Positions 8,221 through 18,257 of a stretch of 64,000 bases of DNA are shown piece by piece. Source of the DNA: Variovorax sp. OK212 (GTDB lineage Bacteria > Pseudomonadota > Gammaproteobacteria > Burkholderiales > Burkholderiaceae_C). Positions within the stretch are counted from its first letter, which is position 1, and every line of letters starts with the position of its first letter. Below the pieces are notes generated by a model. That model saw nothing but the letters and a program-made list of their open reading frames with translations, ran no database searches and was not told the origin of the DNA. Position numbers and translations under genes: made by a program. Where the stretch lies: the NCBI RefSeq assembly GCF_900112425.1, contig NZ_FOLP01000013.1, positions 62,001 to 126,000 on the forward strand. The letters are read 5' to 3'.

Positions 8221-9252
8221 TCAGATCTCGAACTGCGGCTGCAACTCGCGGATGCGCTTGATGGCCACGCCGGCCGCGGCGGTGCGCGTTTCCACGCCCA
8301 GCTTCACGTACACCCGCTCCAGGTGCTTCTTGGCGGTGGCCGGGCTGCTGCCCAGGATCTCGCCGATGTCCTTGTTGGTCTTGCCCTTGACCACCCAGTA
8401 CAGCACCTCGGCCTCGCGCGCCGTGAGCTTCAGGCTCAGGCTCATGGCCTCGATCACGCCGGTGTCGGACACTTCCCGCATGATGATCATCCACTCGTCG
8501 CCGTCGTCGTCGCTGCTGGTCTGCTGGTGCAGCCGCAGCGTGAGGCTGCTGGCGCCCTGCACGATCGACAGCGGCGGCGGCTCGATGCCGCGCTGCCGCG
8601 CATCGGGCGTGTGGCTGCGCAGCCAGTCGAGCACCGCCGGCGGCGTCTCGGGCGCGCGGGTCTCGCAGTAGCGCTGCAGCAGGTCGCGCGCAAGCGCCGT
8701 CTGCCAGATGAGCCGGCCCTCGGGCAGCCGCACCGTGATGCTCGCGTAGCCGAAGGCGTCGAGCGCGTTGCGCGCCTGGCCGGCCTGGCGCGCGTCCTGC
8801 CGCGCGCGGCGCGCGCCCTGCAGGTGCACGTTCATGCGCGCCAGCACTTCCTTCGGTTTGATGGGCTTGGTGACGTAGTCGACCCCGCCGGCCTCCAGCG
8901 CCGCCACCAGGTGCTCGGTTTCGGTGAGGCCCGTCATGAACACGATGGGAATGTGCGCCGTGGCCGCATCGGCCTTGAGCCGGCGCGCCACCTCGAAGCC
9001 GTCGATGCCCGGCATCATCGCGTCGAGCAGCACGATGTCGGGGCGGGCCTGCGCGGCGCGCTGCAGCGCCTGCTCGCCGTTGGTGGCAATGAGCACGGTG
9101 TAGCCCGACTCGTCGAGCGCGTCGTGCAGCACGGCGAGGTTGTCGGGCACGTCGTCCACGATCAGCACGAGGTCGCTGTTGGCGCCCTGCTGCTCGCGCA
9201 GCGTCCGGGCGAGCGCTGACGTTTCCATGATGGGAATCGGCGTCTGGGTCAT
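8221..9252 (-). CDS. LuxR/NarL-type response regulator partnered with the NCS1-kinase fusion
   Basis: This 343-residue protein has a receiver domain at about residues 27-145. The phospho-acceptor Asp near 76 lies in LLDAMMPG and the conserved Lys in VTKPIK. A central segment of about 110 residues of unknown fold follows. The C-terminal LuxR helix-turn-helix (about 275-325) has LTAREAEVLYWVVKGKTNKDI. The start codon overlaps the stop of the upstream hybrid kinase by 4 bases (ATGA), so the two are translationally coupled and almost surely form one phosphorelay. It is longer than typical NarL proteins (about 215). It has no AAA+ domain and cannot itself activate a sigma-54 promoter. Confidence 0.9.
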   Translation of the reverse strand: MTQTPIPIMETSALARTLREQQGANSDLVLIVDDVPDNLAVLHDALDESGYTVLIATNGEQALQRAAQARPDIVLLDAMMPGIDGFEVARRLKADAATAHIPIVFMTGLTETEHLVAALEAGGVDYVTKPIKPKEVLARMNVHLQGARRARQDARQAGQARNALDAFGYASITVRLPEGRLIWQTALARDLLQRYCETRAPETPPAVLDWLRSHTPDARQRGIEPPPLSIVQGASSLTLRLHQQTSSDDDGDEWMIIMREVSDTGVIEAMSLSLKLTAREAEVLYWVVKGKTNKDIGEILGSSPATAKKHLERVYVKLGVETRTAAAGVAIKRIRELQPQFEI

Positions 9253-12200
9253 GCGGCGCTCTCCACGGCGTCGGCGAGCGCGCGGCTCATGGCTTCGAAC
9301 TGGAACTGGCGCGCCAGCACGCGCTGCGCGTCGGTCCACGCCGCGCATTCGGGTTGCGCCGCATCGATGGCGTCGAGCTGGTTCATGATGCCGCGGAAGT
9401 AGCCCAGCCCCACCGCCTCTTCGAGCGCGCGCAGGCGCGCCAGCGAGGGGGCCTGCAGCGGCCGTGCGACGGCAACGGGTGCGGGCCTGGCGGCGGTGTC
9501 GGTCCATTGCAGCCCGAGCCGGCGCTCGAGCCAGTCGAGCAGTTCGGAGTGGCGCACGGGCTTGACGAAGAAGTCTTCGGGCGCAATGCCCACGTCGTTG
9601 TCGAGCCCCTTGTCGAAAGCGTTGGCCGAAACGATGGCCACGGCAGCCTCGGTCAGCCCCAGCTTGCGCGCGCGGCGAATGGTTTCCCAGCCGTCGATGC
9701 CCGGCATGGCGAGGTCGACGAACATCGCGTCGGGCCGGTAGCCGGCGGCGATCAGGTCCAGCGCGTCGTGCCCGCTGGCCGCGCTGCGCAGCTCGAAGCC
9801 CAGCGGTGCCAGCACATGGCCCAGCAGGTCGCGGTCGGCCTCCTCGTTGTCGACCACCAGCAGCCGGCGGCGCGGGCCCTCGTAGCCGCGCCGCGCGCGC
9901 GGCGCCGGCGCCGCCCGCGCCGCGCCCGGCACGGCGTCGTGCACGCGCGGCAGGAACAGGCGCACGCAGAAGAGCGACCCCACGCCCGGCGTGCTGCTCA
10001 CCTTCATCTCGCCGCCCATCAGGTCGGTCAGCATCTTGGCGATGGTCAGCCCGAGCCCCGCGCCGGGCGCCGCCGACGCGCCGGCCGAATTGCCGCGCGC
10101 GAACGGCTCGAAGATGCGCTCGATTTCGCTGGCCGGCATGCCGGGGCCGGTGTCCTCGATTTCCACCGAAGCGAACTCGCGCGCATAGGCCAGCCGCAGC
10201 GTGACCTGCCCCGCCGCCGTGAACTTGATCGCATTGCCCAGCAGGTTGATGAGGATCTGCAGCACCCGCTTCTCATCCGCGCGCACCACCTCGGGCAACG
10301 CGCCCGCGGCCTCGAAGCGGAACTGAAGGCCCTTCTCGGCCGCCTGCAGCTCGAACATGTCGGCCAGCTCGCGCAACGTGTCGGCAAAGCGCATCGGTTG
10401 CGCATGCAGCGTGAGCTTGCCGGCCTCGATGTGCGCGATGGCCAGCGTGCCCTCGATGAGCGACAGCAGATGCTCCCCGCCGCGCTTGATGACGGCCACC
10501 GCCTGCTGGCGGTGCGGCGGCACCGACGGGTCTTCGCCCATCAGCTGCGCATAGCCCAGGATGCTGTTGAGCGGCGTGCGCAGTTCGTGGCTGATGGCGC
10601 TGATGTAGCGGCTCTTGGCCTGGTTGGCCTGGTCGGCGGCCTGCTTGGCCTGCTCCGCCGCGAGCTTGGCGTGCTCGGCAATCTCGCGCGCCTCGTCCGC
10701 GCTCTGCTTGGCGGCCTGCAGCGCGCGGTCGGTCTCGCGGTGCAGCTCGATCTCGCGCACCAGCAGGTGCGTCTGGCGGTTCGACTCTTCCTGCGCCACC
10801 TTGCGGCTCTGGTGCGCCAGCACCAGCCACCACGCGACGATGCCCGCAATCACCAGCAGCGCCATGTAGGCCTTCAGGAAGCCCGAGCGCAGCGACAGCT
10901 TCTGCACGCCGGCCAGCGCCGCGGCCACGTCGGCCTCGGAGGCCAGCTCCAGCGCGCCTTCGCCGAAGGCCCGCAGCTCCTGCTGGTAGAGCACGCCGAA
11001 CACCACGGCCAGCAGCGGCACGATGACCAGCATCAACAGCAGGAAGTGCCCGAGCCCCGTGTCCAGGTAGCGCCAGCTGCGGCGCGGCAGCAGCCAGCGC
11101 AGCACGGCCGACCATTGCGCCGACAGGCTCGCGTGCGGCTTGCACAGGTCGCCGCAGCGCGCGTCGAGCGTGCAGCACAGCGAGCAGATCGCCCCCTGGT
11201 AGGCCGGGCAATGCGCCATGTCGGGCCCTTCGTACTCGCGCTCGCAGATCACGCAGTGCTGCACCTTCAGCCGCTGGTAGCTGCCGGTTTCGACCCGCGC
11301 CCAGCGCACCGCGCGCCCGCCCTCGGCCGGCGCGAAGGCGACCGCGCCGTGCGCCTCGTCGGAGCCGCGCGCCAGGTAGTACTTGCCGCCCGTGGCCCAG
11401 GCCAGCAGCGGCGAGGCCACCAGCGCCGTGCCGAGCGCAATGAGCGCGGAGAACGCCTGCGCCAGCGGCCCGAACACACCCAGGTGCGCGGTGATCGACA
11501 GCACCGATGCCAGCGCCATCGCGCCCACGCCCACCGGGTTGATGTCCCACAGGTGCGCGCGCTTGAACTCGATGCCCGGCGGCGACAGGCCCAACGGCTT
11601 GTTGATGACCAGGTCGGCGACCACCGCCATCATCCAGGCGATGGCGATGTTGGCGAACAGCCCGAGCACGTCGCCCAGCGCCTCGAACACGTTCATCTCC
11701 ATCAGCATGAAGGCGATGAGCGCGTTGAACACCACCCACACCACGCGCCCCGGGTGGCTGTGCGCCACGCGCGAGAAGAAGTTGCTCCAGGCCAGCGAGC
11801 CGGCGTAGGCGTTGGTCACGTTGATCTTGAGCTGCGAGATCACCACGAACAGCGCCGTGGCCGCCACCGCCCAGCCGTAGTTGGGGAACACGTACTCGTA
11901 GGCCGCCAGGTACATCTGGTTGGGGTCGACCGCGCGGTCGGCCGGCACCATGTGCGTGAGCGCCAGGTACGCCAGCAGCGCGCCGCCCAGCATCTTGCAG
12001 ACCCCCAGCACCACCCAGCCCGGCCCGCCGGCCAGCACCCCGGCCCACCAGCGGCGCGCCGTGCCGGCCGTGCGCGCGGGCATGAAACGCAGGTAGTCGG
12101 CCTGCTCGCCCATCTGCGTGATCAGCGCAATGCCGACCGTCAGGGCTGCGCCAAACAGGTGCAGATTGAAGCCTTGCGTTCCGGTGCGAACACCGTTGTA

Positions 12201-12875
12201 GTGCACGATGCCCGTAAACGCACCAGGATCGCGCACCAGCACATAGCCGAAGGGCACCACCAGCATCAGCAGCCACAGCGGCTGCGTCCACAGCTGCAGC
12301 CGGCTGATGGCCGACACCCCGTGCGTGACCAGCGGGATCACCACGAGCGCGCACACCAGGTAGCCCCACACCGGCGGAATGCCCAGCGCCAGCTCCAGCG
12401 CATAGGCCATCACCGCTGCCTCGAGCGCGAAGAAGATGAAGGTGAAGCTCGCGTAGATCAGCGAGGTGAGCGTGGAGCCGATGTAGCCGAAGCCGGCGCC
12501 GCGCGTGAGCAGGTCCATGTCGACGCCGTAGCGCGCCGCGTACACGCTGATCGGCAGGCCCGCCAGGAAGATGATCAGCCCGGTCGCCAGGATCGCCCAG
12601 AAGGCGTTGGCAAAGCCGTACTGCACCAGCAGCGTGGCGCCCACCGCCTCCAGGATCAGGAATGAAGCCGCCCCGAAGGCCGTGTTGGCGACCCGCCATT
12701 CGGACCACTTGCGAAAGCGCTGAGGGGTGTAGCGCAGCGCGTAGTCTTCCAGCGTCTCGCTGGCAACCCAGCTGTTGTAGTCGCGCCGGACCTTGACGAT
12801 GCGCTGGGGGGCGTCGTCTGGGGAGGTCGGCGTATCGGTGGGGCTCACACCGTTTCGGTGCAGCTTTCGTGCCAT
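9249..12875 (-). CDS. NCS1 permease - Cys-rich module - hybrid histidine kinase fusion
   Basis: This 1208-residue sensor starts with a full NCS1-type nucleobase/allantoin/hydantoin permease (about 1-500, many hydrophobic helices). A cysteine cluster at about 535-580 has CVICERE, then CSLCC, CGDLC and KPH, and probably binds zinc. Two more membrane segments lie near 600-620 and 675-695, followed by an Ala/Gln-rich coiled coil. The phospho-acceptor His near 762 is in SHELRTPLNSILGYAQLM, and the ATPase has an N box near 880 (LINLLGNAIKF). A receiver has its Asp near 1052 (FVDLAMPG). The C-terminal ~60 residues may be a degraded phosphotransfer module. CbrA shows the same idea with an SLC5 transporter. 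The gene is coupled to a LuxR-type regulator and lies near urease. A nucleobase-like or urea-pathway ligand is inferred. Confidence 0.9.
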   Translation of the reverse strand: MARKLHRNGVSPTDTPTSPDDAPQRIVKVRRDYNSWVASETLEDYALRYTPQRFRKWSEWRVANTAFGAASFLILEAVGATLLVQYGFANAFWAILATGLIIFLAGLPISVYAARYGVDMDLLTRGAGFGYIGSTLTSLIYASFTFIFFALEAAVMAYALELALGIPPVWGYLVCALVVIPLVTHGVSAISRLQLWTQPLWLLMLVVPFGYVLVRDPGAFTGIVHYNGVRTGTQGFNLHLFGAALTVGIALITQMGEQADYLRFMPARTAGTARRWWAGVLAGGPGWVVLGVCKMLGGALLAYLALTHMVPADRAVDPNQMYLAAYEYVFPNYGWAVAATALFVVISQLKINVTNAYAGSLAWSNFFSRVAHSHPGRVVWVVFNALIAFMLMEMNVFEALGDVLGLFANIAIAWMMAVVADLVINKPLGLSPPGIEFKRAHLWDINPVGVGAMALASVLSITAHLGVFGPLAQAFSALIALGTALVASPLLAWATGGKYYLARGSDEAHGAVAFAPAEGGRAVRWARVETGSYQRLKVQHCVICEREYEGPDMAHCPAYQGAICSLCCTLDARCGDLCKPHASLSAQWSAVLRWLLPRRSWRYLDTGLGHFLLLMLVIVPLLAVVFGVLYQQELRAFGEGALELASEADVAAALAGVQKLSLRSGFLKAYMALLVIAGIVAWWLVLAHQSRKVAQEESNRQTHLLVREIELHRETDRALQAAKQSADEAREIAEHAKLAAEQAKQAADQANQAKSRYISAISHELRTPLNSILGYAQLMGEDPSVPPHRQQAVAVIKRGGEHLLSLIEGTLAIAHIEAGKLTLHAQPMRFADTLRELADMFELQAAEKGLQFRFEAAGALPEVVRADEKRVLQILINLLGNAIKFTAAGQVTLRLAYAREFASVEIEDTGPGMPASEIERIFEPFARGNSAGASAAPGAGLGLTIAKMLTDLMGGEMKVSSTPGVGSLFCVRLFLPRVHDAVPGAARAAPAPRARRGYEGPRRRLLVVDNEEADRDLLGHVLAPLGFELRSAASGHDALDLIAAGYRPDAMFVDLAMPGIDGWETIRRARKLGLTEAAVAIVSANAFDKGLDNDVGIAPEDFFVKPVRHSELLDWLERRLGLQWTDTAARPAPVAVARPLQAPSLARLRALEEAVGLGYFRGIMNQLDAIDAAQPECAAWTDAQRVLARQFQFEAMSRALADAVESAA

Positions 12876-12890
12876 GGCCGAGCCTCGGCC
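12876..12890 (-). promoter_or_regulatory. Perfect palindrome covering the ribosome-binding site of the NCS1-kinase gene
   Basis: GGCCGAG-C-CTCGGCC forms two 7-bp arms around one base, directly before the kinase ATG at 12875 and just after the stop codon of the gene upstream. In the mRNA it could fold over the translation start, or serve as a binding site. No T-run follows, so it is not a terminator. Confidence 0.45.
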
Positions 12891-12896
12891 ACGGGC

Positions 12897-13298
12897 TCAA
12901 GGCAGCTTGGCGAGGAGCTTGTCGAGACGGGTGGGCGGAAGCTGGATGCCGCCACCCAGAAAGGAATCGTCGGCGGTGTCGTAGATCAACTCGTCGTCGG
13001 TCCAGAGAAGCTCGACGCCGTGCTCCCTGTAGGTGCGCTCCGCGAGGAGCGTCGAATCACCCGTCCGGTAGAGCCTCAAGAGAATCGTGCCGTGGTGCAC
13101 GACAGTGGACCGGGCCGTGTAGGCACCGCCCTGAACGTCTGAAATCTCGGTCCGCCACTGATCAGGATATTCGTCGGCGCGGCTGCGGCCCCTCGCCTCG
13201 AAGCAATACCTGACGCCGACAAGAACGACCGCGATGCACAGCGCCCACCGGAGAACGCGCGCACCGCGGTGAAGCATGGAATGGCCCAGCGAGATCAC
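12897..13298 (-). CDS. Small membrane-anchored protein coupled to the DUF6402-like gene (putative immunity protein)
   Basis: This 133-residue protein has one N-terminal membrane helix (about residues 16-32, ALCIAVVLVGVRYCF). A roughly 95-residue soluble domain faces the periplasm and contains YPDQWRTEISDVQGG, HGTILLRLYR and LIYDTADDSFLGGG. The GTG at 13298 overlaps the stop of the upstream gene as GTGA, so translation is coupled; an ATG at 13277 is an alternative. The family is not recognised. Size, membrane anchoring and tight coupling to a DUF6402-like gene resemble immunity proteins that protect the inner membrane or periplasm. That role is inferred from position only. Confidence 0.65.
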   Translation of the reverse strand: MISLGHSMLHRGARVLRWALCIAVVLVGVRYCFEARGRSRADEYPDQWRTEISDVQGGAYTARSTVVHHGTILLRLYRTGDSTLLAERTYREHGVELLWTDDELIYDTADDSFLGGGIQLPPTRLDKLLAKLP

Positions 13299-14500
13299 AG
13301 GGCCACCCTGATCGGTGTGCCAAGCTTCATGGTGACCTTGTCGGTGTAGATGATGAAGTCGCCGCCCCGGTTGTGCTTGCGTTGCCACGCGCGAAAGTCC
13401 GAGTTCTTGACCGGATAGAGCACGGCATCCCTGGCGTACACATTGCCTTGAACCACCGCGTAGTCGAGCCACCCGATGTTCACCATCGTCGCGACCTGAT
13501 GGGCTGGAACGATGGCCACATGACTGCGGTTCCAGTGCCCGAGGTACTGCGATGCATCGCCCGTCTTGTCCGTGAACGTGAAGTTGTCTTTCACATAGAT
13601 GGAAACATCGGTCACGACGGCCGTCTTGTTCTTGTGGTCGAACCAGGCGTACGAAACTGCCGCGTAGAGATTGAAGGAGCCCAACGCGCAGGTCAGGTCG
13701 TCCGGCAGGCCCTCGTTGGAAAGCGACTGCGTAAGGAACTGCGTCAGCTTCTGGCTCAGGGTGCCCTCGACGGGCGCCTGCTGGAACTGGAATTCCTTGT
13801 GGAGACGCACCAAGTCTCCCTTGCACTCCAGCCAGGGCCGGATGTCCTGCCGGTTGCGGTACGGGCGCAGCTTCTTCGCAATGGCGTCGCGCGCCCTCGG
13901 CGTTCCAAGTTGAGACATCAGTTGGTTCAGTCCCTCCCTGGCTCTGGCAAATTTCAACACCCAATCGATCTTGACGGACATGGTGTCGATCATTGCCGGC
14001 GGAAAAGGCACGGCGTTCTGGTTGAGGCCGTCGCGCTCGTCATCCGACGTGGGCGGGTAGTTCAACTGCCCCGCAAACCATTTGTCCATCAGGTCCGCGC
14101 CCACCGGCGCGCCGATCTTGCGCATCGCCCCGGGAATGTCCTGGATGTCGAACGGCGGCACGGCTTGCACGGCCTTCGACTTCTCCTTTGGTGAGGGCGG
14201 AGGTGGAGGCGATTGGAGCCAGCGCTGCAGGCTGGCCGCAGCACCGGACACCGCTTCTGCCACCTTGATCGCCCCGAGCGTCGCGTTGACGTACGGATCT
14301 TCCTTCGCCTTTTTCCTGGCGGGCACCTCCACCGATTTGCGCTCGCTGTGACCGACGGGCTTGCCAACCGCCGGCGGAGGCGCCCGGCTCGTGGACAGCG
14401 CAATGTCCTCCCTGCAGATTTCGCCAGTCTGCGGCGACCAGGAACGCATGAAATTGCTTGACCTGTGGAAGTCGATCTTTCCGCCTGCCTGTGGCTGCAT
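13295..14500 (-). CDS. DUF6402-like protein, possible secreted effector
   Basis: This is a 401-residue protein with no signal peptide. The N-terminal ~130 residues are polar and proline-rich (a run of prolines after RWLQS). They are followed by a globular domain starting PPFDIQDIPGAMRKIGAP and LMDKWFAGQLNYPP, as recalled for DUF6402 proteins of Burkholderiales. The ATG at 14500 has a strong Shine-Dalgarno (GGGGAGGGG). It is lower in GC and richer in Lys, Asn and Gln codons than its neighbours, which suggests transfer. It is coupled to a small membrane protein, an effector/immunity-like pairing, but no PAAR, VgrG or Hcp gene is nearby. The activity is unknown and the family name should be confirmed. 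Confidence 0.7.
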   Translation of the reverse strand: MQPQAGGKIDFHRSSNFMRSWSPQTGEICREDIALSTSRAPPPAVGKPVGHSERKSVEVPARKKAKEDPYVNATLGAIKVAEAVSGAAASLQRWLQSPPPPPSPKEKSKAVQAVPPFDIQDIPGAMRKIGAPVGADLMDKWFAGQLNYPPTSDDERDGLNQNAVPFPPAMIDTMSVKIDWVLKFARAREGLNQLMSQLGTPRARDAIAKKLRPYRNRQDIRPWLECKGDLVRLHKEFQFQQAPVEGTLSQKLTQFLTQSLSNEGLPDDLTCALGSFNLYAAVSYAWFDHKNKTAVVTDVSIYVKDNFTFTDKTGDASQYLGHWNRSHVAIVPAHQVATMVNIGWLDYAVVQGNVYARDAVLYPVKNSDFRAWQRKHNRGGDFIIYTDKVTMKLGTPIRVAL

Positions 14501-14644
14501 TTTTTCCCCTCCCCCGTGTTCGAACACCGGTGCGGAGTATTTGCGCGGCAGGCGCGGGTTCGGGCTCCATCAGGGCCTGCGCGGACAAGCGCCGAACCCT
14601 GTTTCAGTGCACTTTTGTGCCATCCGTACGACTTTTGGCGAACA

Positions 14645-14660
14645 CGGCACGACTGTTGCA
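14645..14660 (+). promoter_or_regulatory. Sigma-54 (-24/-12) promoter of the urease operon
   Basis: The sequence CGGCACGACTGTTGCA matches the RpoN consensus TGGCACG-N4-TTGCW at all fixed positions but the first. GG at 14646-14647 and GC at 14658-14659 have the required spacing. It lies 57 bp before ureA. A shorter palindrome GCAC-TTTT-GTGC lies at 14609-14620 but does not have NtrC-site spacing. Nitrogen control of urease through RpoN and NtrC is well known in other proteobacteria. Confidence 0.7.
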
Positions 14661-14715
14661 AAGAAGCCAGCCTGCCCATAATGGCCGCCTCCTCCCGCCA
14701 CCCGATGCCGATCCC

Positions 14716-15018
14716 ATGGAACTGACCCCGCGCGAAAAAGACAAGCTGCTGATCTTCACCGCGGCGCTGCTGGCCGAACGCCGCAAGGCCCGCGGCCTCA
14801 AGCTCAACTACCCCGAAGCCATCGCGCTGATTTCCGCCGCCGTGATGGAGGGCGCCCGCGACGGCAAGAGCGTCGCCGAGCTCATGAGCGACGGGCGCGC
14901 CGTGCTGACCCGCGCCGACGTGATGGAGGGCATCGCCGAGATGATCCCGGACATCCAGGTCGAAGCCACCTTCCCCGACGGCACCAAGCTCGTGACCGTC
15001 CACCAGCCCATCGTCTGA
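14716..15018 (+). CDS. ureA: Urease subunit gamma
   Basis: This 100-residue protein has the exact length and pattern of UreA: MELTPREKDKLLIF, AERRKARGLKLNYPEA and TRADVMEGIAEMIPDIQVEATFPDG. It forms the (UreABC)3 urease with UreB and UreC, which hydrolyses urea to ammonia and carbamate in the cytoplasm. It is the first gene after a sigma-54-type promoter. ureD, which usually stands just before ureA in related genomes, is missing here; the place is taken by the DUF6402-like pair on the other strand. Confidence 0.98.
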   Translation: MELTPREKDKLLIFTAALLAERRKARGLKLNYPEAIALISAAVMEGARDGKSVAELMSDGRAVLTRADVMEGIAEMIPDIQVEATFPDGTKLVTVHQPIV

Positions 15019-15046
15019 ACCGAAGCCAGAAAAAGAAAGACCTTCC

Positions 15047-15658
15047 ATGCGCCACCCGACCGTTCCCACCGTCGCCAAGACCCTGGCCCTTCTCGCCGCC
15101 GTGCTGCCGCTGGCAGCCAGCGCCCACACCGGCGTCGACGGCGGCATGCACCACGGCTTCACCACCGGCTTCCTGCACCCGCTGACCGGCGCCGACCACC
15201 TGGCCGCCATGGTCGCGGTCGGTTTCTGGAGCGCCCTGGCCGCGCGCCGCGCCTGGCCCGACCTGCTCTGGGCGCCGCTGGCCTTCGCCGGCATGCTGCT
15301 GGTGGGCGCGCTGATGGGCCTGGCCGGCGTGCAGCTGCCGGCGGTCGAGCCAATGATCGCGGCCTCGCTGCTGGTGCTGGGCCTGCTGGTGGCCACGCGC
15401 GTGCACCTGCCGGCCGTCGTCGCCATGGCGGTGGTCGGCGTGTTCGCGGTGTTCCACGGCGTGGCCCACGGCTACGAACTTGCCAGCGAAGACGGCGCGG
15501 CCCTCACGCTGGCCGGCATGGTCGGCGCGACGGTGCTGCTGCACGTGGCGGGCATCGCGCTGGGCTGGTCGCTGCGCCGTGCCAACGCCTGGCTGCCGCG
15601 CGTGGCCGGCGCCGCCGTCGTCGGCCTGGGCGCGACGCTGCTGGCACAAGCCATCTGA
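15047..15658 (+). CDS. HupE/UreJ-family nickel permease
   Basis: This 203-residue inner-membrane protein has a signal-like first helix ending ASAHTG, then about six further helices. The family motif HPLTGADHLAAMVAVG and FHGVAHGYE carry the His and Asp/Glu residues thought to bind nickel. HupE/UreJ proteins import Ni2+ for hydrogenase or urease. The position between ureA and ureB is common in Burkholderiales urease operons and argues for the urease-linked form. Confidence 0.93.
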   Translation: MRHPTVPTVAKTLALLAAVLPLAASAHTGVDGGMHHGFTTGFLHPLTGADHLAAMVAVGFWSALAARRAWPDLLWAPLAFAGMLLVGALMGLAGVQLPAVEPMIAASLLVLGLLVATRVHLPAVVAMAVVGVFAVFHGVAHGYELASEDGAALTLAGMVGATVLLHVAGIALGWSLRRANAWLPRVAGAAVVGLGATLLAQAI

Positions 15659-15669
15659 GGCCGGCTGCC

Positions 15670-15975
15670 ATGGTCCCCGGCGAACTTTTCACCGACGACG
15701 GCGAGCACACGCTCAACCCCGGCCGCCGCACCCTCACGCTGGTGGTGCAGAACACCGCCGACCGGCCGATCCAGGTCGGCTCGCACTACCACTTCGCCGA
15801 GACCAACGGCGCACTCGGCTTCGACCGCGAGGCCGCGCACGGCATGCGGCTGAACATCGCCTCGGGCGCCGCGGTGCGCTTCGAGCCCGGCCAGCAGCGC
15901 ACGGTCGAGCTGGTCGATTTCTCGGGCGATCGCATCGTCTACGGCTTTCGCGGCCTGGTTCAAGGAAAACTCTAA
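15670..15975 (+). CDS. ureB: Urease subunit beta
   Basis: This 101-residue protein has the UreB signatures MVPGELF, QVGSHYHFAETN, GMRLNIASG and GFRGLVQGKL. Its TAA stop abuts the ATG of ureC with no spacer, consistent with coupled translation of the beta and alpha subunits. It is a structural subunit around the UreC active site. The length is normal. Confidence 0.98.
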   Translation: MVPGELFTDDGEHTLNPGRRTLTLVVQNTADRPIQVGSHYHFAETNGALGFDREAAHGMRLNIASGAAVRFEPGQQRTVELVDFSGDRIVYGFRGLVQGKL

Positions 15976-17714
<1,739 letters not shown>

Positions 17715-17718
<4 letters not shown>

Positions 17719-17909
17719 CGCGGTATCTCTCTGACGATCTCCTCGACTCCTTTCAGCGCCTTGCCGACGAATTCGAGCGTGACGCCGTCACCAGCGGGCG
17801 TCAGCAAGACAGCGTCACCCGCCTGCAAGCCCCAACGGGCGACCACTTCATCTGGCAGGATGACACCCGCTTCGCCATCGATCTGGATGATTTGAAGCGC
17901 CGTGGTCAT
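17715..17909 (-). CDS. AbrB/MazE-type DNA-binding protein (orphan)
   Basis: This 64-residue protein has a swapped-hairpin AbrB fold pattern: IIQIDGEAGVILPDEVVARWGLQAGDAVLLTPAGDGVTL. Members are antitoxins or small regulators that bind their own promoters. No toxin gene (Doc, MazF or PIN) is adjacent. Its short tail EEIVREIPR does not look like the toxin-binding tail of Doc partners. It lies on the strand opposite the urease genes, with its stop overlapping that of ureC, and is divergent from a small membrane protein 28 bp away. Probably an inserted gene. Confidence 0.75.
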
Positions 17910-17937
17910 GTGAGTCGCAGCGAAGAGGAAAAGAAGA

Positions 17938-18207
17938 ATGGATTTTGTCAAAGGGCGTGTGGTCACAGGCGCCTTGGGCGCACTGCTCGGTGCATTCCTT
18001 GGCGTTCTGATCAACATCTTCATACAGTGGGGCGGCCACCGGTGGGGCATTCCGCAGACCCTGGGCTGGACGAACGTGGTTCAGTGCAGCGCGGTGACCT
18101 GCGGGCTGATAGGCCTGGTCTTCGGTGAGTCGGTCGGCAGCGTCCTCGGCTACGCCATCGACTTCGTATGGAGCCTGATCACGCGTGGCTCCAGCCGCAC
18201 ACGCTGA
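17938..18207 (+). CDS. Small two-helix membrane protein, unknown
   Basis: This 89-residue protein has two hydrophobic helices. The first (about 8-29) is glycine/alanine-rich with small-residue spacing (GALGALLGAFLGVLINIF). The second (about 46-80) contains CGLIGLVFGESVGSVLGYAIDF. It is preceded by a purine-rich Shine-Dalgarno (GAGGAAAAG) and starts 28 bp from the divergent AbrB-like gene. No family is recognised. It sits between ureC and ureE, where related operons usually have no gene, and its codon use is less GC-rich than the urease genes. A nickel role is possible but nothing in the sequence supports it. Confidence 0.6.
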   Translation: MDFVKGRVVTGALGALLGAFLGVLINIFIQWGGHRWGIPQTLGWTNVVQCSAVTCGLIGLVFGESVGSVLGYAIDFVWSLITRGSSRTR

Positions 18208-18257
18208 GCCGGGATTGCTTCCATACTCGGCATTCTTTGGTTTGTGATGGATTGAAC

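Noticed and set aside
9354..12665. Very long open frame (1103 codons) antisense to the NCS1-kinase gene
   Set aside because: It is a His/Gln/Arg-rich shadow caused by high GC at third positions; no domain is visible and the opposite strand has a clear gene.
14608..14622. TGCAC-TTTT-GTGCC as an NtrC site for urease
   Set aside because: The half-sites are only 4 bp apart, whereas NtrC sites need 7 between GCAC and GTGC; kept only as a small dyad.
18168..18257. Upstream ATG start for UreE
   Set aside because: The added 30 residues overlap the preceding gene and do not look like any UreE N-terminus; GTG at 18258 fits the family.
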